Shown: positions 26,205 through 36,600 of the stretch, piece after piece | Numbering within the stretch: position 1 is the first letter of the stretch | How the letters are laid out: each line of letters starts with the position of its first letter | Assembly: GCA_034190875.2 (NCBI GenBank) | Contig: CM067354.1 | Span: 67,867,672 to 67,931,671, forward strand | Direction: 5' to 3' | DNA length: 64,000 nt | Origin: Urechis unicinctus | Lineage: Eukaryota > Annelida > Polychaeta > Xenopneusta > Urechidae | Made by a program: the position numbers and the translations under genes | The notes under the pieces: generated by a model | Seen by the model: only the letters and a program-made list of their open reading frames with translations | What the model was told of the DNA's origin: nothing | Database searches by the model: none

Positions 26205-28331
26205 AAAATGTTGGCTAATGTGTATGTTCCAACGGAAGTTTTATCATGCGCGAACCCGAGTTGTTGTGAGCATGTTGAGAAAATTGATCAATTTCACGAT
26301 GATATAATTCATGCTTGCTTGGCATCGTCTCTCTTTAGTATTCCGGCTAACCAACCAAAGAAACGCCGGGCTGGGTGGACCGACGAAGTCCAATCCCTGA
26401 AAAATAAATCAATTTTGTGGTGCCACTTGTGGCGAGAGAATGGTTGCCTTTCTACCGGGACAATTAAAGATATAATGCTTAAGGCTAAAAAAGACTACAC
26501 AAAGAAATCACGGAACGTTATGCGTAAACAAGACAAATTAGTAGCTGACAGAATGGCGGCTGCAAACGCGTCCAAAAATAACCCCAATTTTTGGAAGGAA
26601 GTTCGTAAGAAATTTAGCGCACGTGTGTCTAACCCTACCCTTGTGGACGATGCTCATGATGAGGTCAATATATGCGAAACCGTTGAACGAGCTTGAAATG
26701 AACGATCTATACAGTTCCATATGTTAAGATGCCTCATTATGCTGCAAAACGGGCAAATGCACTTCTGATCATGTCATAACCGTTAAGCAGGTCGAATCCG
26801 CAACGCGGAACTTGAAACCAGACAAAACCGATGGTAATTCTGAAATCAGCTCTGATCACATTAAAAATGCCTGTCTAGAATTGTTTGTTCATATCTCACT
26901 GTTGTTTAATGCAATGCTTTCGCATGCAAATGCTCCACCGGGTATGCTGCATTCAACGCTGATACCTATACCAAAGAATAGAAAAAAATCGTTGAATAAT
27001 AGTGATAATTACAGGTCCATAGCAATCAGTAGTATTTTTGGAAAATTACTTGATAATATTATTTTAACATCCCAGAGTGACGCACTGAAAAATAGCGATC
27101 TGCAATTCGGTTTCAAACAGTCACACTCTACCACTCAATGCACGCGTGTTTTGCAAGAGATTGTTGATCACTTCGTAACTCAGGGGTCATCTTGTTTTGT
27201 AATTCTATTGGACGCATCTAAAGCATTTGATCATGTGAATTATGTGAATTGTTTGCGCTTCTCAGGCAGAAAGGACTCTGTCCAACAATATGTAAATTAC
27301 TCATTAATATGTACACACGTCAGAACCTGAAAGTCCGATGGAATGCTTCTAGCTCTGAGGCTTTTATTTGCACGAATGGTGTTAAGCAAGGCGCAGTTCT
27401 TTCGCCGCTATTATTTTGTGTATATATCGATGACTTATTAAGGCGCCTTCGTGAAGCTAATGTTGGATATCACATGGGCTATCATTATATGGGTGCTTTG
27501 AGTTATGCTGATGATGTTTCACTCATTGCACCTTCTGTTTCAGCGGCTAAGACAATGCTTAGAATATGCGAGAAATTTTCGAAGGAATATTGTGTGCAGT
27601 TAAATTCTGCAGAAAGCCGTTGCTTGCATTCAACGCTTACGACAGTCCAGTAAATTTAACACTAAATGGTGAATTAATTGTACAAGAGAAACAAGCGGTT
27701 CACTTGGGAAGTATTATTGGTTATTGTGCGAATTTGATAAATACACAGCGTGCATGTAGGGATTTGATAGCGAAAACAAATATGATTATGTCTCGCTTTG
27801 GATACTGCAACTCTGTTATTAGAAACTCACTATTTGAAGTATACTGTAGCAATTTTTATGGGTCGGCGATGTGGGGTTTAAGACCTAACAAGCTTGTCAA
27901 ATTGTGTAGTGTTTGGAGAAGGTGTATTCGAACTATATGGAAATTAGAGTCCAGAACATGTTCAAAGTATTTACAATTCATTTCTGGAAAATTGCCCCTT
28001 AGAAATCAACTGATGTTGCGCTTCGTCAATTTCTTTCATAAGTGCATGAACAGCACCAATGTTTTAGTATCCTATGTAAGTAGATGTTGTTTCTATAGCA
28101 GAACACTTGCTAGTGATAATGTTCGAACAATAATGCATGCCCTGAACATCAATAATTGTTATTTATTGTAGCAAAGTGAATGCATTAAGGACTCCAGCTA
28201 TAAGATTAAGCCACCAGGTGATTCTGAACATGAGAATATTGCCATGCTCATAAAAGAACTTATTTCGATTAGAGATGGGGATTCATTATCAGTGCTTACC
28301 CGACATGAAGCTGAAGCTCTGTTAAAGGAAT
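26205..28331 (+). pseudogene. CR1/L2-like retrotransposon: linker, reverse transcriptase and C-terminus
   Basis: Continuation of the element whose endonuclease tail is at 20696-20803. From 26208 the frame reads a linker of the type found between endonuclease and RT (C-x4-C-x3-H early on, then WTDEVQ and FWKEVRKKF), closed by a stop at about 26694. RT motifs follow in three frames: PIPKNRKKS and YRSIAISS (26950-27030), LLDASKAFDHVN (about 27210), then after a shift NGVKQGAVLSPLLF (about 27380) and catalytic YADD at 27504-27515. After another shift near 27600 the frame runs to a stop at 28169-28171. In-frame sequence beyond it (ISIRDG, then ELCLS and TAA at 28329-28331) matches the usual C-terminal end of such ORF2s. 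Old and inactive. The CR1/L2 assignment rests on motif style only. Confidence 0.8.
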
Positions 28332-31049
28332 TGTGTTTATCGTAACTTATTTATTTGTTTATTCGTTCTCGTGTGTTTTTGTGGTTGTATCCAATAATAA
28401 TGTTCATCTGTAACACTTAGCATCGGCGTGTTTGACCTTGAATGCTCGGAAAAAAGCCTAAACCCTTCCCATAATGAAAGAGCGAACCTAAACGAGCCTG
28501 GTGTTGACCATAGTGTGATAGATATCACTCTGGAGCAATCAGGACGATTTCCAAAGTTAAGACGGATATCACGTCAGCATGATGCATTTGAGTTTTGACG
28601 ACTGTCCCTAAACTAGGTTTGGTTGCATTAGGTTTATAACAACTAAGTTACCGACTGAATCATTTAGGCTATTGGTGGCTATTGGTGCCAAAAATATAGC
28701 ATCAATAAAATAAAGCCAATAGCGTCAAGAAATTATTTGTATTATTGCTGATCTCCGGAATTTTATCATAAGCTATGCTATTTGATTTTAAGATATCAAA
28801 TTATCCGCTCGATGACTGATGAAATGGAGAATACTAAATATAGTGGGTACTTCCGCTGTAATTTATCACAATCCATTATAGGCAACAAAAGTCACATTCA
28901 TTAAAACTCATAGATGATGCCTTTTGTTTATATACTTTTGAGTTTGACGATTATTTACAATGCATCACACACCTAGATATGCCGCAGTGCTCACTGTATT
29001 CCCAAATCAATTATGACAATATTGATGCCACCATGCGCATAATAAACAGAAACGCTAATGGCCAGGAGACTCCGATCTATCGCTTAATTGAAATAACACA
29101 ATTCAAGGTATAAGGGTTTCTGGGATATGTAAGTGATGCAATGTGATTCCATCAGCTATAATTCACGCGTTGCATCCAGATCATAAAGTCATACAGCCCA
29201 TGACATTCTGTACCCACAATCCAACAGAGACAGCCACACGTTGTCTATGCAAGGACGCTTCCAATGTTAAAAGCCGCTCCAATGGTCAAGCACCTACTCA
29301 GCGGTAATGTACTTGGCGGTGCACCGGTGATCATTGAACATTAAACTGTCCATGATTCTTTCTAGCTCCAAGGAATATCCAAATGCAACCCCATATCGCG
29401 ATTATATATCGCCAACTTTTAGGTAGGCCTTTGACACCCTAAAAAGGTTTAAATGAATGGCCATATGAAATTTTTTCAATCGTATAGTAATCTAATTATA
29501 TCCGTGACTAAATAATTACGTCATATCACCAAGTGTCGTCGCTAATCAAATGCTCACGCCATAGAGTGTAGCCTGTGTTTACAGATATTATTCTGCCGTT
29601 TGGGAATTAGAACCGCAAGACAGCTACCTATTCTGCGCCAGGAGAAAATTAATAAGATGAGTTGGAATTTCCAGAACCAGCAAATGTTTCGACTTCTCGA
29701 CAGTAGTGGCACCGCGGATGATGCGGGCTAATTGGAGAGGCAACCTTGCAGCACAGATTTGAATGGACACTGCAGATAAATACCGAATTATGTGTTGAGA
29801 TCATCTACGCCACATAACTACCAGCTTATCGTGGTAACGTATCGTGAGATAATCGGCCTGCATCGGTTGCTGTGTAAAATATGGTTGCAAAGCATGTATA
29901 TAATTGCATGAACACAGCGTGTGTAATGAGGGAAGTCCTGGGCGCACACATCGCAGTTTTTTTTATAGAGAGAGAACAGTAGACCTGGGCCGTTAACGCA
30001 AAATGCTTACAGGTTATCTTTTCTCTATAATATTAATCAGCGTTAGATGGGAATAGAGGAAGACACAGCCAACGGATATATCTGCCTGAATACACAGATG
30101 ATACGCCCACCTATGACTAATGAACGGTGGTGATATTCAAGGTAAATGGCGCCACGGGAATAAGGATGTCCGCAAGCAAGATAGGACCTGCCTCCTGTTA
30201 TGAGGGCGTTATGTTACTAACTAATTGTGTACAATGTCAAATCGAACCTGGCTTTGTTTATTTATGCTGTTAAATAATAAACTGCAACTGGAACGCGAGT
30301 TTGAGCAAAGATCTTGTTATAATAAGATACCCGACTCTGACGTTTCCGTTGTAAAACTCGCGACCAGCGCGCCACCTGGTTTCGTGGAAGCTAAAATGTA
30401 AACAAAAGCACGTGGCTCAATGGTAAACGATCGATCGGCGATGGTAAGTTCGCAAAAATACCGCTGTATTTCTAAACTTTACATAATTTTCGATGGAGCA
30501 AATACAAAAAAAACAAAAGCCTATTACTATTGACACCTTTTAATCGATTTGGGTGGCGATTTATTCACTACAATATTTTTTATGTACATCTGAACGAAGT
30601 CGCATAAATCGGTGTCTACCCTAGGCGTCGCCCAGGTCGGACGGTGATATACTTATATACTCAGACGTCCTGTAGGGCTAGGTCTACCCCTGTTTTAGCC
30701 CCGGTCGGACGTCTAAAAGATTGATCTGAACAATATTGCTTCTGTTATTAGTGTGGTCATCTTTGAGATGGAATATACGAAGTTGATATAAAAAAAAAAA
30801 ATGCTCATATTTTGAAACTTTAATGATTTCCCGATTGAATGATATTTGAATGGTCACCCAGACGTACCTCCACCGAATCAACAAACTGCATTGTCAGTTC
30901 GTGGGGTGCCCTGTGCAGACGTATTATGCAGAATTGTTTCACGTATTCTTGGTTATTTTTTATAATGATATAATAATGCATTATTTCAGCATATACTAAA
31001 AACACCGATGCAGCATAAATCTAGTCATCATCAACTGTGTGTATATATG

Positions 31050-31050
<1 letters not shown>
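28332..31050. other. 3' tail of CR1/L2-like element, then no recognisable feature
   Basis: The first few hundred bases are presumably that element's 3' untranslated region. The rest is non-coding by inspection. Around 30610-30720 two similar G+C-richer words ('cggacg', 'gtctacccc') recur, too short to call. Confidence 0.45.
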
Positions 31051-31145
<95 letters not shown>

Positions 31146-31161
31146 CTATATATATTCTATA

Positions 31162-31256
<95 letters not shown>
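31051..31256. repeat. (AT)n microsatellite
   Basis: Two long TA runs separated by a short interruption (tttctatatatattctat). It directly abuts the transposase remnant. Confidence 0.96.
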
Positions 31257-31259
<3 letters not shown>

Positions 31260-31680
31260 CCCTGGCTCTTACTGTCTTACAGTATAATACTGTGTCAATG
31301 ATTTTGCAGTAATGTTCCTCAAGCCCAAATAATGCATCCACTAGTGTTTTGCTTGAAACAATGAGCCCTTCCCTTGTACGTATTCTTCTGGTGAACAAAA
31401 TCATATGCAGGGTCATGTATATTATTGACTACAGAAATTTTGTTTCTGCATGTTGCACACAACGTTTCTCTTAATTGCCTGGTAATATAGCCAGACACAT
31501 ATGCTAGTATATTCACTTCCTTGTTGGTGAGGCCTTCGTCAATTGAAACAGTTAATTGCAGCGCAGAAATGTCCATTTGTGTTTGACTTCTAGTCCGACA
31601 TACTCGCAAGTCATAACGAAGTCGGTGGGCTGCTTTGCGTCGAGTAGCTTCCACAAACGTAGGGGGCGCTGCCTACACGG
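31257..31680 (-). pseudogene. Decayed DNA transposase fragment, copy 2
   Basis: Minus-strand frame 31319-31654 (111 codons) contains AYVSGYITRQLRETLC and C-x2-C (CATC), then after a frame shift near 31400 continues as [19 protein letters not shown]. The order 'GYI-x-R-x-L', Cys pair, then a GL-hydrophobic-SS segment resembles the C-terminal region of P-element/THAP9-type transposases. It is homologous to 700-1037 but retains the central 60 bases missing there. The CDS is broken and lacks any N-terminal DNA-binding or catalytic part in this window. Another transposase superfamily is possible. Confidence 0.5.
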
Positions 31681-32544
31681 TGTCACGGGATTTGTCGGTC
31701 GAATTGCCGAGTCGGGCATTTTATTATAGCAAGATCTGTGGTTTGAGGTAAATAATGATCGTACATTCTATATAAATGAATTGGCAATACGCACCTGGCA
31801 TTAATTTGTCACATGACATGGGGCAAAGCTGCTAAGGGCGAGGTTATTGGTTATGAAGTGATGTATTCCGAGCTTCCGTTTTTGTATGCTTCTACACTAA
31901 AGGTCAACTGCACAAACTGTTGAAAAGCCATCAACTAAATATGATTTTAAAAAAATGTTGACGCATTTTTCTAAGGATTGCTCTGCGCAGGTGCTAGGTA
32001 AGCTTAGGTATGGTGCATTTACACGATGGATCTTACACAAATTAAAAAAGACGATTCAAAACGGTTTATGCTAAGAATAGGCAACACCGTAAATGCTGAG
32101 CAATGTATGTTTATTGTTCGATGTTAGTTGATTAACAGCAATAAAATACCGTGCGTCCAAAGAGCCTCATAAACTAGATATAGCGATGCATACATTTCAT
32201 TACACATGCTACCCGAAAAGCATTTCCAATTCATCATCTACAACTCACATTACATGCAGCTAAGTGTGATAATTTTTGCGTGCAAATTGCCTAGGACAAG
32301 GTAAAGGAATGTATTACTGAAAGGTTACAGGACAATCCTCCAAACGAAGTTGACATGACACCGTTGAGACACAGCATTCCAAGGTTACCGCTATTGCTCA
32401 ATATAAGTCAATAGCTACGTCCTAAAGAATGCAGCAAATACAGTCATATGCGAGGGAAATCAATGTTGAATTAATATATATTTAATTATTGTCCATACAA
32501 TTATTGTAGCCATACATAACGATCTGGTATATATAATATTAATA
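31681..32544. other. No recognisable feature
   Basis: Non-coding by inspection. Confidence 0.45.
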
Positions 32545-32547
32545 TAA

Positions 32548-32610
<63 letters not shown>

Positions 32611-32615
32611 ATATA
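32545..32615. repeat. (AT)n microsatellite
   Basis: Short TA run with a few interruptions. Confidence 0.93.
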
Positions 32616-32639
32616 TATATGCATACACTTAGCAGTCCT

Positions 32640-33410
32640 TATTACTGTACGATCGTAAACATACCCCTGGGTGAGACTTTTATTTCTGAGCACTCCAGAT
32701 ATTTATTTTGCATGGCATAATATGCTACTTGGATACTGATCCCATATAGTTAAACGATACTATAATACGATACTTCCGAGGCCGCTTTGTTATGCTCTAT
32801 GTTGTTGGATGCAAACCAAAATATCGAGGTTAATAGTACCTCGAAACTCTAATCCGAAAGCATTGATGACTTGCCAGGTACGATGTGGTCGATATCGCTG
32901 ATCCACCTATACGGGTCCTGGGCTTTGGCTGCTGCCAGAAATTCCCTGTTTAAACATTGCGACATTCTCTCCTGATAAAATCCCAGCATGCTCATGCAGT
33001 TTTGTTGAACCATATTCAAACGCGATAAAAAAAACGAGGAGCTAGCTTTCCATCAGGCCTACTTCATTATGCAAGCTTGGCAACATTACAAATTCTTCCC
33101 AAACATAACGTTTATAAAAGAATACCCATTTTTATAATGTGCCCAGGCATTATTACACCAATAAACATCTCCATTATGCGAACCAAAAATACGAAATCCT
33201 ATAGGCAGTCGTATAATTCGTGAATGAATATTACGTTGGTTGGTTTATTTGTGGAGACTGATCACAGGTCCCAAAACATTCTCAATGACTATGCGAATTC
33301 ATTTATTTCATTCGCTGCCATTTCCCCTATTAGCTTAGTTCTTTCATTTGGTCGGATCGGATTGTGCCGAAGAATAAAGAGGCCGTAAACCACAATTTGC
33401 CAATACCACG
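32640..33410. repeat. Old dispersed repeat block R2, copy 2
   Basis: Partner of 3835-4640. Followed within about 200 bases by block R5, an arrangement not seen beside copy 1. Confidence 0.65.
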
Positions 33411-33540
33411 CAAAAGAGCATAATGCAAAACTAAACTAAGGTTGTAGTGAGGCAAATGTTTTTTTTATATTTATCATAGTCAACAATATTGCCGTTCATA
33501 CGCCGCCGAACAATTTAGCTTTCGTTCACTTTTTCCTCAC

Positions 33541-33620
33541 GCCGACGTCACGGTAAGGTAAGGTAAGTATAGGGTTTAACGGCACACCAACACTTGTTAT
33601 ATGGTGCATGCCGACGTCAC
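33541..33620 (-). mobile_element. 58-bp insertion of the Nimb-like 3' end with 11-bp target duplication
   Basis: 33552-33609 holds only the GGTAAGGTAAGGTAAG tail, 'tatagggtttaacggcac' and part of the terminal hairpin. It is flanked by direct repeats GCCGACGTCAC at 33541-33551 and 33610-33620. The paralogous repeat at 11826 reads 'gccgatgccacattgac' with no insertion, so this is a genuine, extremely 5'-truncated retrotransposition event. Confidence 0.88.
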
Positions 33621-33860
33621 ATTGACTATTCCGCTATTCCGTTGTTACCCCAAAAGAAATGTCTGTTCATTATCTGATTACTTCGGATCGCTAAGCCATT
33701 TGCATAGGTATATAATAATCGTCCATCCACCTGGCCGGTCACACCGTTTTATCCCTGTGATTGAATCAACTTGATATATTAGAAGGCCAAGTCTGGTAAA
33801 TTACCCATGGTCTCGTCAATCGTCTGAGACTGCCACTGAGTTATTTGCTGACCTTCATAT
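33610..33860. repeat. Old dispersed repeat block R5, copy 2 (occupied site)
   Basis: Partner of 11826-12090. Its left edge carries the 58-bp retrotransposon insertion. Confidence 0.75.
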
Positions 33861-33888
33861 ATATATATATATATATATACCATGAGAT

Positions 33889-33939
<51 letters not shown>

Positions 33940-33941
33940 AA
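33858..33941. repeat. (AT)n then (AG)n microsatellite
   Basis: About 22 bases of AT are followed by about 55 bases of mostly AG. Confidence 0.95.
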
Positions 33942-33954
33942 AAGACATTCACCC

Positions 33955-34035
33955 AGATGTGGGGTATTTTTCTATATAAAACCTTTGTTGTGGGGTATCG
34001 GCAGATTTGTGGGGTATATATAATACCCCACGATT
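33955..34035. repeat. GTGGGGTAT repeat array with central palindrome, locus 1
   Basis: GTGGGGTAT occurs at 33959, 33990 and 34009. The last is followed after a five-base ATATA spacer by its reverse complement ATACCCCAC (34023-34031), forming a near-perfect palindrome. A second locus with the same words lies at 57636-57804. Both adjoin dinucleotide microsatellites. Confidence 0.7.
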
Positions 34036-34228
34036 CTTACAGATGTTATTAGGCGTTGTGGTGTTCGTAAAAACTGTTTTTTGCACAACAAGGTCTGAAA
34101 TCGTAATTATATATTACTGCCCTATTCAGCGGTGCCATCTGTTGTCTTGGTTCGTCACTTAAAGGTGTGTGTAGAGACGGCGTGCTTTGATATATACCAC
34201 ACAACCGTGCATTATATTTGAATAGATT

Positions 34229-34558
34229 CTAGGCATCGATCAACGCTACATCAACGAAGGATTCCGGAATTGCTGTGCGCTTTTCCGGGGTGTTTGTCTT
34301 TTCTCCCAGACTCCCTGCTATGGATTCTACATGTTGTTCCGACACCCATGCCGACGAAGGATAAATTTGGCCTTCTTCTCTTGTGAAAGCCACCCCGTAG
34401 TTGACTTTAACCGTGTGTGGTATCTCTGGTGAGATGGTCAGCACAAGGTGCGGCATGACTACCACATTCAGCAAGATCGCCATGATGATTTCCATTGTAG
34501 TGGATGGAGTTTGCTCTAGAAGAAGCCAAGGAGCAAGTGACGTGTTGTGTGTGTGCAT
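34229..34558 (-). pseudogene. Possible env-like N-terminal fragment of the LTR element
   Basis: A 109-codon minus-strand frame with a hydrophobic, signal-peptide-like segment (residues about 22-42) followed by VNYGVAFTREEGQIYPSS. The latter recalls the start of envelope-like proteins carried by some invertebrate LTR retrotransposons. It lies downstream of gag and protease on the same strand, where an env-like gene would be expected. No fusion or transmembrane region follows, so at most a short fragment remains. The assignment is tentative. Confidence 0.3.
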
Positions 34559-35530
34559 CGAATTATAGTCGTGTTTAGCAACTAGTCAGTGTATAGAACA
34601 AATGCTCCCAAACAGTACCGCATGTGCATAGACTACCATCTAAGTCAAACCCTCAACATTGCCACCCTTTCGAGAAGCCTTTTGTTGTGCCCCGTGACCA
34701 ATAAGTCTAATCCCCACTGATTGTGTTAAGTAGGCAGATGTGTTGTTGGTTGTTGTGATTCCGTGGCGGCAATTTTGGGTTTTCTGTCACCTCTTCTTAC
34801 GCATTTATGTCCCATGCATGATCCTGCTCGGAGATAAATATATGTAGGGTGTTCGAAATGAGTCAAATATCTAGATGGTCGTCCAAACCCCTCTAGTGTA
34901 CCAACTCTTATGTCTTCGAATGTGTACCATGTGTGCCCAACTCAAGGATCCGATACTAGTTGCCAAATGTGTGCTCAGTGGTTCTTCAAGACATGAGGCT
35001 TAAAGGGGATCTGATTGAAGTTAGGCTAGTAGCTGATTTCAGAGTAGCCGGAAGTAGCTATGTGCGTCGTGCGATGAGCGTTTTTTTTCAAGTGCATGTG
35101 GTTTCTCATCAATGATGTGTTCTTACGTATCTATCTATGTCAAAAATTGAGATGAATATCCTTTAAACGACACTATTTTGGTTATTCAATGTCTCGTGAT
35201 TATTTAGCAATAGTCACATGAACTTCTAGAATAACAACTTTCGTTCACGCAAACCCCCGTTTTGGATATATGACGTCACATTACGCAGTTTCTGTTTCAC
35301 TCGCAATGTGGCTGCAGGTCCTGGGGGGGTGTCACTTATGTATATAGAGGTAGTGTACATATGCCGGGGTATGTTTTCGAGATCCCGGGGCACATCCCTA
35401 CTCAGGACAAGGCCAAGTGCCCTCCTCCATGCTGCGGGAATCCATAAGTATTATCTTTTTTCAATTGCCAATGCGATAGCGTTAAATACATATCCCCCTC
35501 TGAGGTAGGTATTGCAAAAAGGTAATCATT
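34559..35530 (-). other. Probable decayed or deleted pol region of the LTR element
   Basis: Between the protease end (about 35531) and the env-like frame there are only about 970 bases, too few for RT, RNase H and integrase. I see no RT catalytic motif on either strand. A short minus-strand reading near 34640-34680 (KGGNVEGLT then stop) could be a pol C-terminus. No 3' LTR matching 42900-43288 was found. Confidence 0.3.
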
Positions 35531-35953
35531 GACAAAGTGACACGTTGAAATTGGTATTGGCCCCAAACCTTCGCATGAAATCGGCACCTAGGATTATGTT
35601 TGGTCGCAGTTTATTGATGACATGGAAGAAAGTTGGGAATACGTTTTGCTGTATTTGACACCAATATTCAGTCTACCTACAACCTTTGAATCACTGCCAT
35701 TTGCAACCGTGATACGTTTGGTCTTGCAAGCGTGAATGATTGGGGATTGGTTGTCAAATAACATCTTTAAATAATCTTTGTTTATGCACGATATGTTTGC
35801 ACCTGTGTCTATTAGTGCCGTGCATGTTTTGTTTTTGAGTTTGATGCGCACCGTTTGATCGCAGAAAAAGGGGGTGCTAACAGAGGTGACACTTTCCACT
35901 GTATTTACCTTTTTCTTATGCGTCATACGGTGCGTTACTCGTTTAAAGGACAC
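35531..35953 (-). pseudogene. LTR-retrotransposon aspartic protease, frameshifted
   Basis: Minus-strand frame 35953-35594 contains the retroviral-type protease active site ALIDTGANIS, followed at the usual distance by a hydrophobic stretch. The conserved second motif, here ILGADFMRRFG, lies in a different frame (about 35575-35610), so one small indel near 35635 breaks the gene. The protease would mature the Gag and Pol polyproteins. Its N-terminus overlaps the end of gag by 19 bases in the -1 frame, with a slippery heptamer. Confidence 0.8.
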
Positions 35954-36428
35954 TCTCGCGCTATGTGCACATTATTTCCGCAATCGAAACACTGCCCCGG
36001 ACCAGGCGTGGGGGACCTCCTACGGATCTGAGACGGTGTTCGACTTTGTGATCTGTCTTCGCGCCTATAGCTGATGTCTTTTCGGGAGCGAGCGCGGTCA
36101 TGGGAAGGTTTTCGTTGTCCGTGGTACCGAGTGCGGCTGTGAGAGCGGTCTGTAGATAATTCTCTACCACTGGATTGCCGCCGGCTTCTGCTGGTACTTC
36201 TGTTTGTGCGGACAAAACGGGGGCGAGATGAGTCCTGCGAAACCGATCGTCGCCGTTCTGGAGACATGTGCCGTGACGAACCACGTGTGTGCTGTTGCCT
36301 CCTGGATTGATCGCGACCACGATTATAGTCGTAGTGGCCATGTGGGCGGGCGTTGGAGCGGACAGCCATCACATTGTTGCCCGTTGGCTCATTTTTTTCC
36401 GCTGCCCATCGTTTTTCGAAGATGGAAG
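35935..36428 (-). pseudogene. LTR-retrotransposon gag, C-terminal part (nucleocapsid)
   Basis: Continues the gag frame that begins at 42795 and is interrupted by Nimb-like copy B. The segment is rich in Arg and Ser (RNA-binding basic region) and ends in one CCHC zinc knuckle, CFDCGNNVHIAREC, two residues after PG. The stop is TAA at 35935-35937. The frame is open from the insertion point (SIFEKR) to the stop, so before copy B landed this gag was intact here. Role: genome RNA binding in the cytoplasmic particle. Confidence 0.85.
35941..35947 (-). promoter_or_regulatory. Canonical -1 ribosomal frameshift heptamer (T TTA AAC) at gag/protease overlap
   Basis: In the gag frame the minus strand reads CCT TTA AAC GAG TAA. 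T TTA AAC is a classical X-XXY-YYZ slippery site. A one-base backward slip enters the protease frame (CGA GTA ACG), which is open onward to DTGA. Spacing to the gag stop is three bases. I have not established a downstream stem or pseudoknot. Confidence 0.7.
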
Positions 36429-36600
36429 GTAAGGTAAGTATAGGGTGTAACGGCACACCAACACTAGTGTGTTATATGGTGCCTACTTAAGGAGGAGTAC
36501 GAAAGGATAAGAAGGAGTCAAGGGTTAAAACTAACTAAAAATTAGTATTAATAGAATTATATGAATTGAATTATATATAATAATTTGAGAATTGTATGGT

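Larger units (their letters stand above)
20804..26207 (-). mobile_element. Nimb/I-like non-LTR retrotransposon, copy A (near full length)
   Basis: Minus-strand bicistronic element with ORF1 (24673-25913, frame-broken) and ORF2 (20993-24673, intact). The 3' end lies at about 20804 and shows GGTAAG (plus strand) then the conserved terminal hairpin. The 5' end lies at 26204-26210, where similarity to copies B and C stops, so about 450 bases of the longer 5' leader in B and C are missing. An APE endonuclease, RT and RNase H in one ORF2 place it in the RNase H-bearing I/Nimb/ingi group; the exact clade needs a tree. It interrupts a CR1/L2-like element. I find no convincing target-site duplication beyond a 6-base 'aatgtt' shared near both flanks. 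Confidence 0.9.

Noticed and set aside
26166..26207. Start of the apparent RT-linker ORF within copy A's leader (MVHEVNECHEGRC)
   Set aside because: These codons belong to copy A; the CR1/L2-like reading begins only after the junction at about 26205.
35961..36437. Overlapping frames (minus 35961-36341, plus 36204-36437) within gag
   Set aside because: The Arg/Ser-rich gag frame ending in the CCHC knuckle explains the sequence; these are alternative-frame shadows.
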